DNA of 64,000 nt from Tritrichomonas musculus (lineage: Eukaryota; Parabasalia; Tritrichomonadida; Tritrichomonadidae), in contig JAPFFF010000001.1 in assembly GCA_039105265.1 (NCBI GenBank), forward strand, positions 3,782,001 to 3,846,000. Direction: 5' to 3'. Below are positions 1 to 9,678 of the stretch, piece by piece; the stretch's first letter is position 1; every line of letters begins with the position of its first letter. The translations under genes were made by a program, and so were the position numbers. The notes beneath the pieces were generated by a model that made no database searches, had not been told where the DNA came from, and saw nothing but the letters and a program-made list of their open reading frames with translations.

Positions 1-87
1 TATACGTAATTTTAATGGAAATTTTATGGGGTAGAATAGATTTAACACTGTTAAGGTGAAGTGACCATCACAGTATTCAAAAAATAA

Positions 88-258
88 AACTTTTTGATAA
101 ATGTAATAAGAACTTTTTGATAAATGTAATAAGAACTTTTTAATAAATGTAATAAGAACTTTTTGATAAATGTAATAGAACATTTTGATAAATGTAATAA
201 GAACTTTTTAATAAATGTAATAGAACATTTTGAAAAATGTAATAAGAACTTTTTGTGA
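88..258. repeat. Left iterons, about 23-bp unit, 8 copies
   Basis: Tandem copies of AACTTTTTGATAAATGTAAT plus a short AAG tail, with small variants (GATAAA/AATAAA, AACTTT/AACATT). They lie just inside the left inverted terminus. The opposite strand reads TCAAAAAGTT, the motif seen before many genes in this window. A role in transposase binding is inferred from their position only. Confidence 0.85.
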
Positions 259-1205
259 AATTAAATTATAGATCTAAAATTATTTGGGAATATAGTAATA
301 CCGAAATGAAACTATTATGGAATATAGCGACATAATTACAATAATATTCTTGAAGTTACTGGTATTTTACTCTAATTTAAACTTGATATTCAAAATTGGT
401 AATAATTAATATGGAAGTCTTCAAAAAGATATATTATCCACAAAACTAATTCCTCAAAAAGATAATAAAATATAGAGCAAGCGCCACTATGACCATATTT
501 AAACCAGATTAAATAATAATATGTAATGTGTTGCCAAAAAAACAGTATAAAATACGTTACTTTTATTAATGATTATAATATTGACACAAATGGCTACTCC
601 CTGAATTCCAAATCTAGCAGAAAATTTATAATTAAAATTATTTCGAAAAACAAACTTTCATTTAATCAACCTAAGTCTCATTTTTTTTATAAAATAAGCT
701 CATAAAAGAAAAATTAGATTTTTAAACAGTTGGCGTATCCTTTTAAAATATATCGATTTAATATTAAATTATATTACTGAGAAACAGTCGAATAAATTTC
801 TGTAAAATCAGTTAGTTATAATAAATTTGTACAAGCAAGATGAAAAAAATGATTAATTGAGATTTTAGAATACTACATTTAAATAATTCTGAAACCATGT
901 TGCTATAAATTAAAAACTAAAAAAAAAAAACTATTCATATTTATTAAAACTTTAGGATTTTACTAGCATTTTTTTTTAATATCTTACAATATTGTAAGAT
1001 ATCCGTCAATATTTAAATATTTGAATTTTTTCTTAATATTTTCAAAATTTGTTAAAGCTCTCACAATTTTAGTAAAATATTAATGATTCCAATATTTTTA
1101 CTTTTAATCTATTAAAATATCAAATGTTCATAAAAATAATATTCAATAAGTAATTTATTCATTTAAATTATGTTTGGTCTTTTCGTCTATGTGGTATAGT
1201 ATAAA

Positions 1206-1863
1206 TTTTAAAGTCTAAGTTAATCGCTATCGAGTATTTAGGAAATCGTTTTAAAGTCTAAGATAATCGCTATCGAGTATTTAGGAAATCGTTTTAAAGT
1301 CTAAGATAATCGCTATCGAGTATTTAGGAAATCGTTTTAAAGTCTAAGATAATCGCTATCGAGTATTTAGATAATCGTTTTAAAGTCTAAGATAATCGCT
1401 ATCGAGTATTTAGGAAATCGTTTTAAAGTCTAAGATAATCGCTATCGAGTATTTAGGAAATCGTTTTAAAGTCTAAGATAATCGCTATCGAGTATTTAGG
1501 AAATCGTTTTAAAGTCTAAGATAATCGCTATCGAGCATTTAGATAATCGTTTTAAAGTCTAAGATAATCGCTATCGAGTATTTAGATAATCGTTTTAAAG
1601 TCTAAGATAATCGCTATCGAGTATTTAGGAAATCGTTTTAAAGTCTAAGATAATCGCTATCGAGCATTTAGATAATCGTTTTAAAGTCTAAGATAATCGC
1701 TATCGAGTATTTAGATAATCGTTTTAAAGTCTAAGATAATCGCTATCGAGTATTTAGGAAATCGTTTTAAAGTCTAAGATAATCGCTATCGAGCATTTAG
1801 ATAATCGTTTTAAAGTCTAAGATAATCGCTATCGAGTATTTAGATAATCGTTTTAAAGTCTAA
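1206..1863. repeat. 43-bp minisatellite, 15 full copies with a 3-unit higher-order pattern
   Basis: The 43-bp unit starts TTTTAAAGTCTAAGATAATC and is repeated 15 times plus a 13-nt partial copy. Units differ at two places: GAGTATTT or GAGCATTT, and TTAGGAAATCG or TTAGATAATCG. Copies 7-15 follow a strict cycle of three (GGA type, C-GAT type, GAT type) three times over, giving a 129-bp higher-order repeat. Copies 1-6 are mainly the GGA type. There are no variable spacers, so this is not a CRISPR array. Confidence 0.95.
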
Positions 1864-1883
1864 AAAATAAAAGGCGCCAAAAT

Positions 1884-1983
1884 TAAATATCATTTATCAA
1901 AAAGTTCTTATTACATTTATCAAAAAGTTCTTATTACATTTATCAAAAAGTTTTAATTACATTTATCAAAAAGTTTTTATTTT
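1884..1983. repeat. Right iterons, about 23-bp unit, 4 copies, inverted to the left block
   Basis: Four copies of ATTTATCAAAAAGTTCTTAT-type units with a TAC tail, in the opposite orientation to the eight copies at 88-258. They run into the right inverted terminus. They place several TCAAAAAGTT motifs 190-300 bp before the Myb transcription start. Confidence 0.85.
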
Positions 1984-2173
1984 TGAATACTGTGATGGTC
2001 ACTTCACCTTAACAGTGTGCTATTTATCATTTCTCAAATTTTATTTAAAATTTTTATTCTTTTAAAAAGCGATAGCTCTGTATTCAAAAATAATTTTAAA
2101 CGCACATTATTTTTATTTAAAAAGTTCTTTTTTTGTAAAAAATTAAATTTCATTTATTGCCGTTTAAAATTAA

Positions 2174-2180
2174 TCATTTA
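2174..2180 (+). promoter_or_regulatory. Initiator-like TCATTTA before the Myb gene
   Basis: TCATTTA fits the trichomonad initiator consensus TCA+1Y(T/A)(T/A), with the putative +1 A at 2176. That is 18 nt before the ATG at 2194, a leader length normal for trichomonads. It helps choose 2194 over the upstream ATG at 2017, which lies in the transposon terminus. Confidence 0.55.
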
Positions 2181-2193
2181 TTATCTTTATTTA

Positions 2194-3198
2194 ATGTCAA
2201 CTGAAAAGATTGATGCACTTGCTCCAACACGCGCAAGACATAAGGTAAGTAATAAATCTAAAAACACCAAATGGTCATCTGAAGAAGATTCTTTATTAAT
2301 TCAACTAATGAAAGAAAAACCAAATTCAAACTGGTCAGAGTATGTTCATTATTTTCCAGGAAAAACTGGTCAACAAGTTGCAGAAAGATGGGAAAAGGTG
2401 CTTAATCCTACATTAATCAAAGGTTCTTGGACTCGTGAAGAAGATGAAACAATCATCGAATTTGTCAAACAGTATGGAACAAAAAATTGGACAAAACTAT
2501 CAACGTTTTTGCCAGGTCGAATTGGTAAACAATGCCGTGAAAGGTGGCGAAATCATTTAGATCCAGATGTTAATCGAAATCCATGGACTGACGAAGAAGA
2601 TAATATTTTAATTGAAATGCACGATAAAATTGGCAATCAATGGGTGAAAATAGCTGAATATCTTCCAGGAAGAAGCGATAATTCAATTAAGAACAGATGG
2701 AACTCAACTTTAAAAAAGAGATTAGAATGCTTAAGGACTGGAACTCCAAGAAAGAGAAGAGGTAGGCCATCTTCACATTCACAAGCAAATCCTGCTCCAA
2801 AATCGGCTGATGATGTTCCAAGACCTCCTAAGTTTGAAGAAATTGTATCCTCAATTAAAGTTACATCACCTGTTAAAGCAGTAACACCCGGACTTGCTTC
2901 TCCATTTAATTGTGGATCATCAATGCGATCACCGTTTTGCCTCAAATCGCCTTTTTCAATGATGATGTCACCTATGAAAGACTCTGGCTTTGGTCCATGG
3001 TCACCATCGCGTAACAGTAATTATGATTGTTTAGATCCAGTAGGTGGATTTTCACCAAGCTTGTTTTCACCATCAATGGGAGTTTTATCATCGTCGATGG
3101 CACAGATTATGCCAATGACACCATTAATGACTGGTGATTCAAATGAAAACGTTCCAGATGCGACACTTAATATTTTGTCTCCTATGATAAAGAAGTAG
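2194..3198 (+). CDS. Three-repeat (R1R2R3) Myb transcription factor
   Basis: A 334-residue nuclear DNA-binding protein. Three Myb repeats are visible: R1 about 26-71 (start TKWSSEED), R2 about 77-123 (GSWTREEDETI, ending ERWRNHLDP), and R3 about 129-174 (NPWTDEEDNIL, ending SIKNRWNS). The spaced tryptophans and the third-helix signatures CRERW and IKNRW are intact. An AT-hook-like patch (RKRRGRPSS, 186-194) follows. The tail is Pro/Ser-rich with many SP/TP sites and repeated SPF motifs, suiting phosphorylation by proline-directed kinases. Three repeats are the layout of animal c-Myb-type cell-cycle regulators, whereas many trichomonad Mybs have two; a cell-cycle role is inference. The frame is open back to 2017, but those 59 codons begin inside the transposon end and are low-complexity, so I start at MSTEKIDAL. 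Confidence 0.9.
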   Translation: MSTEKIDALAPTRARHKVSNKSKNTKWSSEEDSLLIQLMKEKPNSNWSEYVHYFPGKTGQQVAERWEKVLNPTLIKGSWTREEDETIIEFVKQYGTKNWTKLSTFLPGRIGKQCRERWRNHLDPDVNRNPWTDEEDNILIEMHDKIGNQWVKIAEYLPGRSDNSIKNRWNSTLKKRLECLRTGTPRKRRGRPSSHSQANPAPKSADDVPRPPKFEEIVSSIKVTSPVKAVTPGLASPFNCGSSMRSPFCLKSPFSMMMSPMKDSGFGPWSPSRNSNYDCLDPVGGFSPSLFSPSMGVLSSSMAQIMPMTPLMTGDSNENVPDATLNILSPMIKK

Positions 3199-3445
3199 GA
3201 AATCATGAATTATTATAAAGATTATTATCTTGTTCGAGTAAACTTATAGCATATAAGAAATTTCTTTCTTTTTTTTATTTTGATAATTGTTGTTAAATAG
3301 GTTTTTGTAAATAATGGAGCCCTTTGATATTCTTTGCAAGTATCATGATATATCAATGTGGAAATATTTTTAAATATTCTCAAAAATTTAACTTAAAGGA
3401 CAAATATAAATTAAAAAAGTTTTCAACAAAAAAATTGAAATTAAT

Positions 3446-4927
3446 ATGGGGAACAATCCTTCAATTACAGATCAGCAGAAACAAGAACTTTGGAATCGTG
3501 ACATAAGTCATTTATTTACAGCAGCAAAAATTGTTCCAATTCAACTTTATTCAGCAAGCTTTGTCCAAACCATCACAACAAAAGGAGATGAAAATGAAAA
3601 CCTTTTGATATGCATGTTTTGCAATGATGGAAAAATTCGTGGTATTCTATATAGCTCAAAATCATCATCTTTTTCATCGTCATTATTTCTAACAATAGTT
3701 GCAGAATCTCAAAATCTTTTCCCTCCTGATCAAAATGATAATCCTTCAAATTCAAATAATATTTATCATTTTACATCAGTTGTCAAACTTTCAGATAAAT
3801 ATATTGCTGTAACACTCAACAATGGCAGCATTTTCTCGCTTTCTGCTCGCGAAAAACAGTCTCAAGAATCAAACTCTGATGAAAACAAAAAAACATATTT
3901 TGAATTTGATGTTGTCAAATTTCCTTTTCCAAACAATCAAACTCAAAGCGAAAAAGATAATTCATTTATTGACCTTTCATCATGCATTGTCAAATACACT
4001 AATGATACATTCATCGCAATCGATCATGAAATGACAGCAGCATTATGCAAATTTGATGGTTCTATACAAATCATTTGGGATGGAACTCAGCTTCAAACCA
4101 ATAAAATTCAAACAAAAGAGGATACAAGATCAAGTGATAACCAATTTGAACGAAAACGATACTTTTTCTCGAACTCTTCTTATTGCTGCGCCACAGTATA
4201 TTCAAATTATTTATTTGCCATTCATTTTTCACATGATGGAACTTGGAAAGGATTAACTTATGGCATTGTCAAAGAAAAAATCTCTCCAATGCAGAGTTTT
4301 GAAGATGACTTGAAATCGATAATTACTATGGAAGCACATGACAATGGAATATTTTGTCTTTGTGATTTGAAAAGTGAAAATATTAATATAGATAACGCTG
4401 ATGAAACAGGACGATTTTCTGTTATTTCAATTGACATTGATAAGAATCAAATCATTAAGAGTCTTATCAAAGAAATAAACAAAAACGTTAATAACATTGT
4501 TGATTTTAAAGTAATCGATAATAAAAAGACGTTGCTTTGCTTATCAGAAAATTCAATTATTACTTACACTCCAGATTTAGAAAATCATGTTTCAATAGAA
4601 ACAGTCAATAATGCAGGAAGTCTCGAATTTGTCCAGCTTGCTTCTTTAAGTTCTCAACATATATTTTCAGTTTTTTCATCATCTAATCAAGAGCAACCAA
4701 ATATTTACATTTTGAGAGTATCGAAAAAATCGAGAAAAACTTTTTTAGAGTTGTTTCCAATTAATGTGAAACTGAGCGAAGGAACGATAGAAGATTGTTG
4801 TCCTGTTGATGATTTCACATTTATTACACTTAGTACGAACGGAGAACTCGTTTTATACGAAAGTTTACCTGATTGGTGGGATGTTCCTTATTTCATGAAT
4901 ATATTTGATGACAAACAACAACATTAA
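3446..4927 (+). CDS. Hypothetical protein, possible beta-propeller, predicted N-myristoylated
   Basis: A 493-residue protein I cannot assign to a named family. It begins MGNNPS, a good N-myristoylation signal (Gly2, Ser6), so membrane attachment is plausible. The body alternates short hydrophobic beta-like strands with polar loops, for example LLICMFCNDGKIRGILY, KYIAVTLNNGSIFSLS and FTFITLSTNGELVLYE. This rhythm recalls WD40-like propellers, although I see no canonical WD dipeptides at blade ends. Ser/Asn-rich insertions sit between strands. The gene lies 247 nt after the Myb gene on the same strand and converges on gamma-COP. The leader has degenerate copies of the recurrent motif (CTCAAAAATTTAAC near 3379) and a TCAACA near 3422. 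The function is unknown; the propeller call is weak. Confidence 0.75.
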   Translation: MGNNPSITDQQKQELWNRDISHLFTAAKIVPIQLYSASFVQTITTKGDENENLLICMFCNDGKIRGILYSSKSSSFSSSLFLTIVAESQNLFPPDQNDNPSNSNNIYHFTSVVKLSDKYIAVTLNNGSIFSLSAREKQSQESNSDENKKTYFEFDVVKFPFPNNQTQSEKDNSFIDLSSCIVKYTNDTFIAIDHEMTAALCKFDGSIQIIWDGTQLQTNKIQTKEDTRSSDNQFERKRYFFSNSSYCCATVYSNYLFAIHFSHDGTWKGLTYGIVKEKISPMQSFEDDLKSIITMEAHDNGIFCLCDLKSENINIDNADETGRFSVISIDIDKNQIIKSLIKEINKNVNNIVDFKVIDNKKTLLCLSENSIITYTPDLENHVSIETVNNAGSLEFVQLASLSSQHIFSVFSSSNQEQPNIYILRVSKKSRKTFLELFPINVKLSEGTIEDCCPVDDFTFITLSTNGELVLYESLPDWWDVPYFMNIFDDKQQH

Positions 4928-5302
4928 TTTTATTTGAATGTTTGATTTTTTTATTTATTATGTGTTATTTATAGTATATTCGAAATATATTTTGATATAC
5001 TCTACCTTTAAATTATTGTTTAAAATATTAATTTTACATGATATTATTTTTTAAAGCATTTCCTTTTTTAGATCTAACTTTAAATCATGCTGCATACCTT
5101 AAATATTAATTAATTTACAAAACTATATATTACATAATAATGCTTTTTTTTTTTTATTATTTTTTAAGCAGTTAATACTCTTATATAAGTTAAATATGAG
5201 TAAAAATGTAATATATTACAAAAAGATTGTTGATGAAATAAAAACAAAATGGGTAATTTAAATGATATATAATTTTTATTTTTATGTAAAAACGAGTTAG
5301 TT
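4928..5302. other. Intergenic gap between convergent genes
   Basis: About 375 nt of very AT-rich sequence between the stops of the propeller-like gene and gamma-COP. It has homopolymer T/A tracts (about 5143-5165) and several TAAA-type sequences that could serve as 3'-end signals. I see no gene, repeat or structured RNA. Confidence 0.6.
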
Positions 5303-7753
5303 TTATATGAAAGAATTTAATATTGGAGAAAGAAGCTCTTCATCATTTGATCTAACAGTGAATTTCATTTTAAGCTCTTTCTTTCCTGGTGGTAACATTT
5401 CTAGAACTCCTAGCACAAGTTCTTCGCCAATAACAAGACCAGCGAGTTGAACTTCTGTAATAACAATTCCTTTCGGATTTTTCTTTTTTCCTTGCGAAAC
5501 AATTTCAAGCCCAGTTGATTGAGTTATTAAATCAAGAGCTGTTTCCTGTTTATTAACCTGAAGAATAAGAGCTTGTGATAAATCATGTGCAAGCGATTCA
5601 AAAGAATTTCTGAAATTAGCAACGTTTGTTGGCTTCATATATATATTCATCATTAATTTAATTTCATTATCAAGAGGGAATTGAATTTCATTTGCATCAT
5701 CATCTTCAGCGAAGAAGAATATTTCAAAGTTATATCGAGCAAATGCAAGATTATGTAATAGATCAGAAGGCTTTTGAATTGGCTCTGTACGTTTAAATAT
5801 AACATAAATAGAACAATTCGTTTCCTTTTCGATTTTCTTTGCAGAAATTGTTGATTCTAACTCTAATCCCTTTGAATCTATTTCTTCAACAATTCTTGCA
5901 TCTACATCACAAATCGAATAATCTAAAGTATTTTTGACAATAAACTCAACAGCTATATTATTTGTATAAAGGCGTGTAATATAACTAACAACAATTTCGG
6001 CATCTTTATCAGTTAAACCAACTTCTTTAGTTTCGAAAAGGGGTCGTCCATAAACATCAATAGGAGTCTCTTTAATAACAACAACCGGCTTTTCTTCAAC
6101 AACTTCGCTTACAACAACTGGTGGAACAATATTTAATAGTTTATCATACTTCTTTTCAAAAGCTGTAGTGTAAAAGGCAGCGCGATCTCGAACTTCATCA
6201 TCGGCATCACAAAGATGTTTCTTTATTACATGCAAAACAGATGGACCGATATCCTCACATTCAGCAAATTTGGCCAAAGCATCAATGGATGCAGCACGAA
6301 TTTCAGCGTTTTCGAGATAAAGACGATTACAAAGACATCTTACAAGTTCTGTTCTGTTATCTTGTTCAGGTCCTTTATCACCAAAGAATCTGACAATTAA
6401 TAAAGTCATTTCTGGAAACTTCGAATCTTCAACATATTCACATAAATAACGAAAGACTGAAATTTGAGAATTTTTGAGAAATTCGGCAAAGTTGAAGAAT
6501 CCTTGGACAAGAATGTTTTGAACTTCGTAAATGTCGATTTGTCGAAATGTTGACCACATAAAGTTCAAAATAAATTCAAGCTTATTTGGATGTCTTTTTG
6601 CAACTTCGACACATGATTTGAGTAATGCTGCTTGTTGATCAGCACCAAGTTTCATTGAAAATTGAGAGACAACAGGCAAAACTCTGTCAATTGTAGATTC
6701 GAAACCAGTGTGAAGTAATGATACAGCCGCAAGAGCAGATATATTGCTATCTGATTCTGAAAGAAGACGTTCAAGAAAAGCATTACATTTGGAAAATTCG
6801 TCACGATAACTGCCTGCATATTCAACAATAGTTCGAAGAGCTGCAAAAACAGCTATAGAAGATGGATATGAAAGAAGATGATTGAGTTTTGAAACAGCTT
6901 GCGATATAGCTTCACTACTACTCCGTTCATTTGATAAAATTGCGCGTGCGGCATCAAGCTGGGTAATCGGAGAGGCTGCCTGCAATTTAGATAATATAAA
7001 TTGTTCTGCTGAGTCACTACCTGTAAGTTTATTTGCTTCTGAACAAACTTGAATTAAAACATGCGAAGAAAGCGGTGAATTTGAACTTCGCTCACGCGAT
7101 TGATCAGCCATCTTCCTTAAAACATTGCCATCTCCTCGGCGTAGATAATAAAGAACCAAGAGAGCAAAATGCTGAGCTGATGTGTTTGAAGATGCAGCGG
7201 AATGAATTTCGGTTACCCATTTTTTCACATCGTCTGTAAGCCCTTTTAAGCATAATGCAAGTGCGCATGAAAGGCCACACATTGAAAGATATGGCTGATT
7301 TGATATAATTATTTGTTTCACAAAACGATCCATACTTTGAAACAATTGACTCTTTTCTGTGGAAATTATATTTGGTACAAGCCTGACAGCGAAAGCGCGA
7401 TTATAGTTAACGTTTGAAGTAATATCTTTGATAACACTTTGCGTAATCATAAAAGCAGAGAGTGGGTCTACATTGAGATAACGAAGGACAAGAAGAAGAT
7501 ATCGATGTAATAAAATATCTTTGTTATTGTATGCTTTTGTTATAGCAAAGAAAATTGTATTAACGTCATCTGTACTGAATTTTTCTCCATTTAATATTGC
7601 TGTTAAGAGGGATATCAAATATTTTTGGCAGTCGTTAATATCAATTGACATTGCATCGAAAATAGATGATCTTTGGATAAGATTTGAACTTTCAATTTCG
7701 CGAGTTGATTCTTTTTTATTATCATCGTTTCTCTTACGCAAAAAATTAAGCAT
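5303..7753 (-). CDS. COPG: Coatomer subunit gamma (gamma-COP)
   Basis: An 816-residue COPI coat subunit that acts in Golgi-to-ER and intra-Golgi vesicle budding on Golgi membranes. The family is normally about 870 residues, so this is nearly full length. The N-terminal alpha-solenoid (about 30-540) contains typical gamma-COP stretches: an FFAITKAYNNKD segment early on, then a KKWVTEIHSAAS and HFALLVLYYLRRGD block matching the family's RWVNEA/AASSDN and YHALGLLYHVRKND. A linker rich in Val/Glu/Lys (about 550-570) leads to the C-terminal appendage and platform domain (about 580-816). The ATG at 7753 is the only sensible start. The only nearby copies of the recurrent upstream motif are degenerate (TCAAAAAGATT near 7848). 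It converges with the preceding gene. Confidence 0.93.
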   Translation of the reverse strand: MLNFLRKRNDDNKKESTREIESSNLIQRSSIFDAMSIDINDCQKYLISLLTAILNGEKFSTDDVNTIFFAITKAYNNKDILLHRYLLLVLRYLNVDPLSAFMITQSVIKDITSNVNYNRAFAVRLVPNIISTEKSQLFQSMDRFVKQIIISNQPYLSMCGLSCALALCLKGLTDDVKKWVTEIHSAASSNTSAQHFALLVLYYLRRGDGNVLRKMADQSRERSSNSPLSSHVLIQVCSEANKLTGSDSAEQFILSKLQAASPITQLDAARAILSNERSSSEAISQAVSKLNHLLSYPSSIAVFAALRTIVEYAGSYRDEFSKCNAFLERLLSESDSNISALAAVSLLHTGFESTIDRVLPVVSQFSMKLGADQQAALLKSCVEVAKRHPNKLEFILNFMWSTFRQIDIYEVQNILVQGFFNFAEFLKNSQISVFRYLCEYVEDSKFPEMTLLIVRFFGDKGPEQDNRTELVRCLCNRLYLENAEIRAASIDALAKFAECEDIGPSVLHVIKKHLCDADDEVRDRAAFYTTAFEKKYDKLLNIVPPVVVSEVVEEKPVVVIKETPIDVYGRPLFETKEVGLTDKDAEIVVSYITRLYTNNIAVEFIVKNTLDYSICDVDARIVEEIDSKGLELESTISAKKIEKETNCSIYVIFKRTEPIQKPSDLLHNLAFARYNFEIFFFAEDDDANEIQFPLDNEIKLMMNIYMKPTNVANFRNSFESLAHDLSQALILQVNKQETALDLITQSTGLEIVSQGKKKNPKGIVITEVQLAGLVIGEELVLGVLEMLPPGKKELKMKFTVRSNDEELLSPILNSFI

Positions 7754-8051
7754 TGTTTCTTTTGTTCAAATTCTTTAGAAAAAGTGTATACAAATTCGCC
7801 TTACAGGTCATCCGACTAAATAAAAATATAAAATTACAAATCATCTCTCAAAAAGATTATTCTAAAAATAGATTATCAGAAAGCTTACTAAACAAGCAAC
7901 CCATGCTTAACATTATTAAAAAAGTTTAAAAATTACAAAAATTTTCATTTTTATTGGAAATTTGAGTAAATAACAGTATAAAGGGATGCATTTCGGGTAG
8001 AGAAAATTGTTCGAAAAATCATCTGGCACGGGTTCTGCCGGAATCAAATTA

Positions 8052-8103
8052 GGGCAGCCCGAAATTTCATGAGAAAAGTGACAATCTACTTTTTGGGCTG
8101 CTC
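8052..8103. other. Hairpin, 13-bp stem with 26-nt loop, in GC-rich island
   Basis: GGGCAGCCCGAAA (8052-8064) pairs with TTTTGGGCTGCTC (8091-8103) on the same strand, with two G-T wobbles, leaving a 26-nt loop. It sits in a local GC-rich patch unlike its surroundings. It could be part of a structured RNA, an element terminus or chance; nothing identifies it. Confidence 0.5.
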
Positions 8104-8284
8104 AGATCTGCCCACTGGGGATATCGTTAGGATAACAATTTGCCTAAAATGAAGTTCAATGTATAATAATAATAATAATAATAGTAAAAATAAGGGGAAT
8201 CGTATTTTTCTACACCACTTTTTGAAAACTTTTAAACTTTTTGAATACTTTTTTATACATTTTTTATTCAATTTTTGCTAAATA

Positions 8285-8494
8285 ATGCATAAATATTTGG
8301 TTCAAATGGCTTCCCGATTCATCCAGCAATTCAAGGAACCTGATTCGGCTTCGCACAACCCCGTGGTGATCACTGGCGCGTATATTCCTGAAAAATTATG
8401 TAAAAATAAAAAAAAATTAAATCAAAAAAAGCAAATAGTTAAAATTTTTAGGAAAAATAAAAGGGTTCGACGTTTGGCGGTTATCAAATTCTAA
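8285..8494 (+). CDS. Short hypothetical or truncated reading frame (69 aa)
   Basis: A 69-codon frame starting MHKYLVQMASRF. The first half is encoded by unusually GC-rich DNA (8295-8395) with a mixed amino-acid composition; the second half is Lys-rich AT-rich sequence that looks non-coding. AACTTTTTGAA, the motif recurrent before genes here, lies about 55 nt before the ATG. It may be the 5' stump of a lost gene, or chance. No family recognised. Confidence 0.25.
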   Translation: MHKYLVQMASRFIQQFKEPDSASHNPVVITGAYIPEKLCKNKKKLNQKKQIVKIFRKNKRVRRLAVIKF

Positions 8495-9447
8495 AATTAT
8501 AAAAAATTAATAATAAATAATATTGGCATTATCAATAACATGATGCAATTTTAAATATGAAGCCGATTCTATTAGCCAAAATAGAGATATTTCACTAAAA
8601 AAAATAAAAACAGAAAAAGTTTAACTTTTGAAAGGGAAAACATTTTTGAGTTCTTATCTAATTTCCGCCATTCAAAGAGATTTTTGGAATATGTAAATAT
8701 CCAAATATATAAATATTTTGTAACATTCATGTCATATATTCTTTTTTTATAATTTTATTTACATCTTTTAAATTAATTAAAAAGTAATTAATTAAATATC
8801 ATGTAAGATAAATTTATTTATGAAAAATTAAATTGAATTAATACGTTATAATAATTAATTATCAATTGTGATATACAAATAAACTGAGTATAAATATATA
8901 TTAATATTTTATAATTATATAAATATAATTTATATTATATAAAATAAATATATAATCATTAATATAAGGATATAACTAATATATTATCCAAAAAATAAGT
9001 ATTTGTTAATAAATATAATATATTTTCAAAATTCTGATATTATCAAAATAATTTTTTTCAAAAACTAGCATTTTATTCAATTATTAATTCAATATTTTTA
9101 TTTATAAAAAACATAAATTTCTTGAATATATATAATATAATTTGTTTAAAATTATTATTATATTTCAAAATACATATAAATAATTTAAATAATAAATCAT
9201 TTAAGAAAAAACCTCAAATATCATAATAAAAACACTTATTTTAATGATTTATGGAATAAATAACAAATTTTTTATTTTTAAGATATGTTAGATGAATATA
9301 GATTTTATATAATATTGATTTAAAAATTTATTAAATAGAAAAAATATTTAATTTTTAAGATATTATTATTTTTCAATCAAAAAAAATTTGAGAGAGTTGA
9401 CTCTTTTGGAAAAATTTAAATTTACGATTTTTTTTGGTTAATTTTCT

Positions 9448-9678
9448 TTACTCTGTTAAGAAAATTTTCGCTACTAGTTTACTGAAAAATCCTACTTGGC
9501 GATGATGATTGTTAAATATACTGACAATGAATCCGATAAAATGGTCCAATTCTTCTAGATTTTCATCAATTTTTTGAGTTTTGGTATTTTTAATAATATT
9601 TGAAAAATATGTTCGAAATTTCATCTGAATTTTGAATAAATGTTAGAATTTCGTTGTAAAGCTCTTTCTTTGTGTTAA
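9448..9678 (-). pseudogene. Ankyrin-family (DUF3447-like) gene remnant split by a transposon
   Basis: Read on the minus strand, the first codons lie at 23468-23446, and the frame continues here after the 13.8-kb Kolobok-type element is removed and one TTAA kept. The joined start reads MEIQNYINTKKELYNEIL with no frame change at the junction. A later segment contains LEELDHFIGFIVSIFNNHHR, very like the N-terminal module of trichomonad ankyrin proteins (about ...IsNNHHR..FF.K). The remnant also has at least one frameshift in its middle and a stop at 9448, and I find no ankyrin repeats beyond, so the gene is dead and truncated. Family assignment rests on remembered motif patterns. Confidence 0.7.

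Larger units (their letters stand above)
45..2018. mobile_element. Non-autonomous inverted-repeat DNA element (MITE-like)
   Basis: The two ends are inverted copies starting ACACTGTTAAGGTGAAGTGA at 45 and at 2018 on the opposite strand. They are identical for about 35 bp, then nearly identical through a block of short iterons. The inside codes for nothing recognisable: 260-1200 is AT-rich without a usable frame, and 1206-1863 is a 43-bp minisatellite. I see no target-site duplication; the flanks agatttta and gctattta do not match. The family is unknown. It resembles a DNA transposon derivative mobilised in trans. The right end lies about 160 bp before the probable transcription start of the Myb gene, so it may affect that promoter. 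Confidence 0.75.
7754..9447. other. Gene-poor gap with a GC-rich island
   Basis: About 1.7 kb between gamma-COP and the ankyrin pseudogene. Most of it, especially 8500-9400, is extremely AT-rich with no usable frame. Two stretches stand out as GC-rich for this window: 7980-8130, which holds a hairpin, and 8295-8395, inside a short reading frame. A (TAA)n-like microsatellite lies at 8162-8187. The two islands may be remnants of a gene or element I do not recognise. Confidence 0.6.

Noticed and set aside
1206-1863. CRISPR-like array
   Set aside because: The units are contiguous with no unique spacers and the genome is eukaryotic; it is a minisatellite. The same holds for the 129-bp arrays.
8461-8475. 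GGGTTCGACG as a tRNA T-loop
   Set aside because: There is no surrounding cloverleaf, acceptor stem or anticodon arm.
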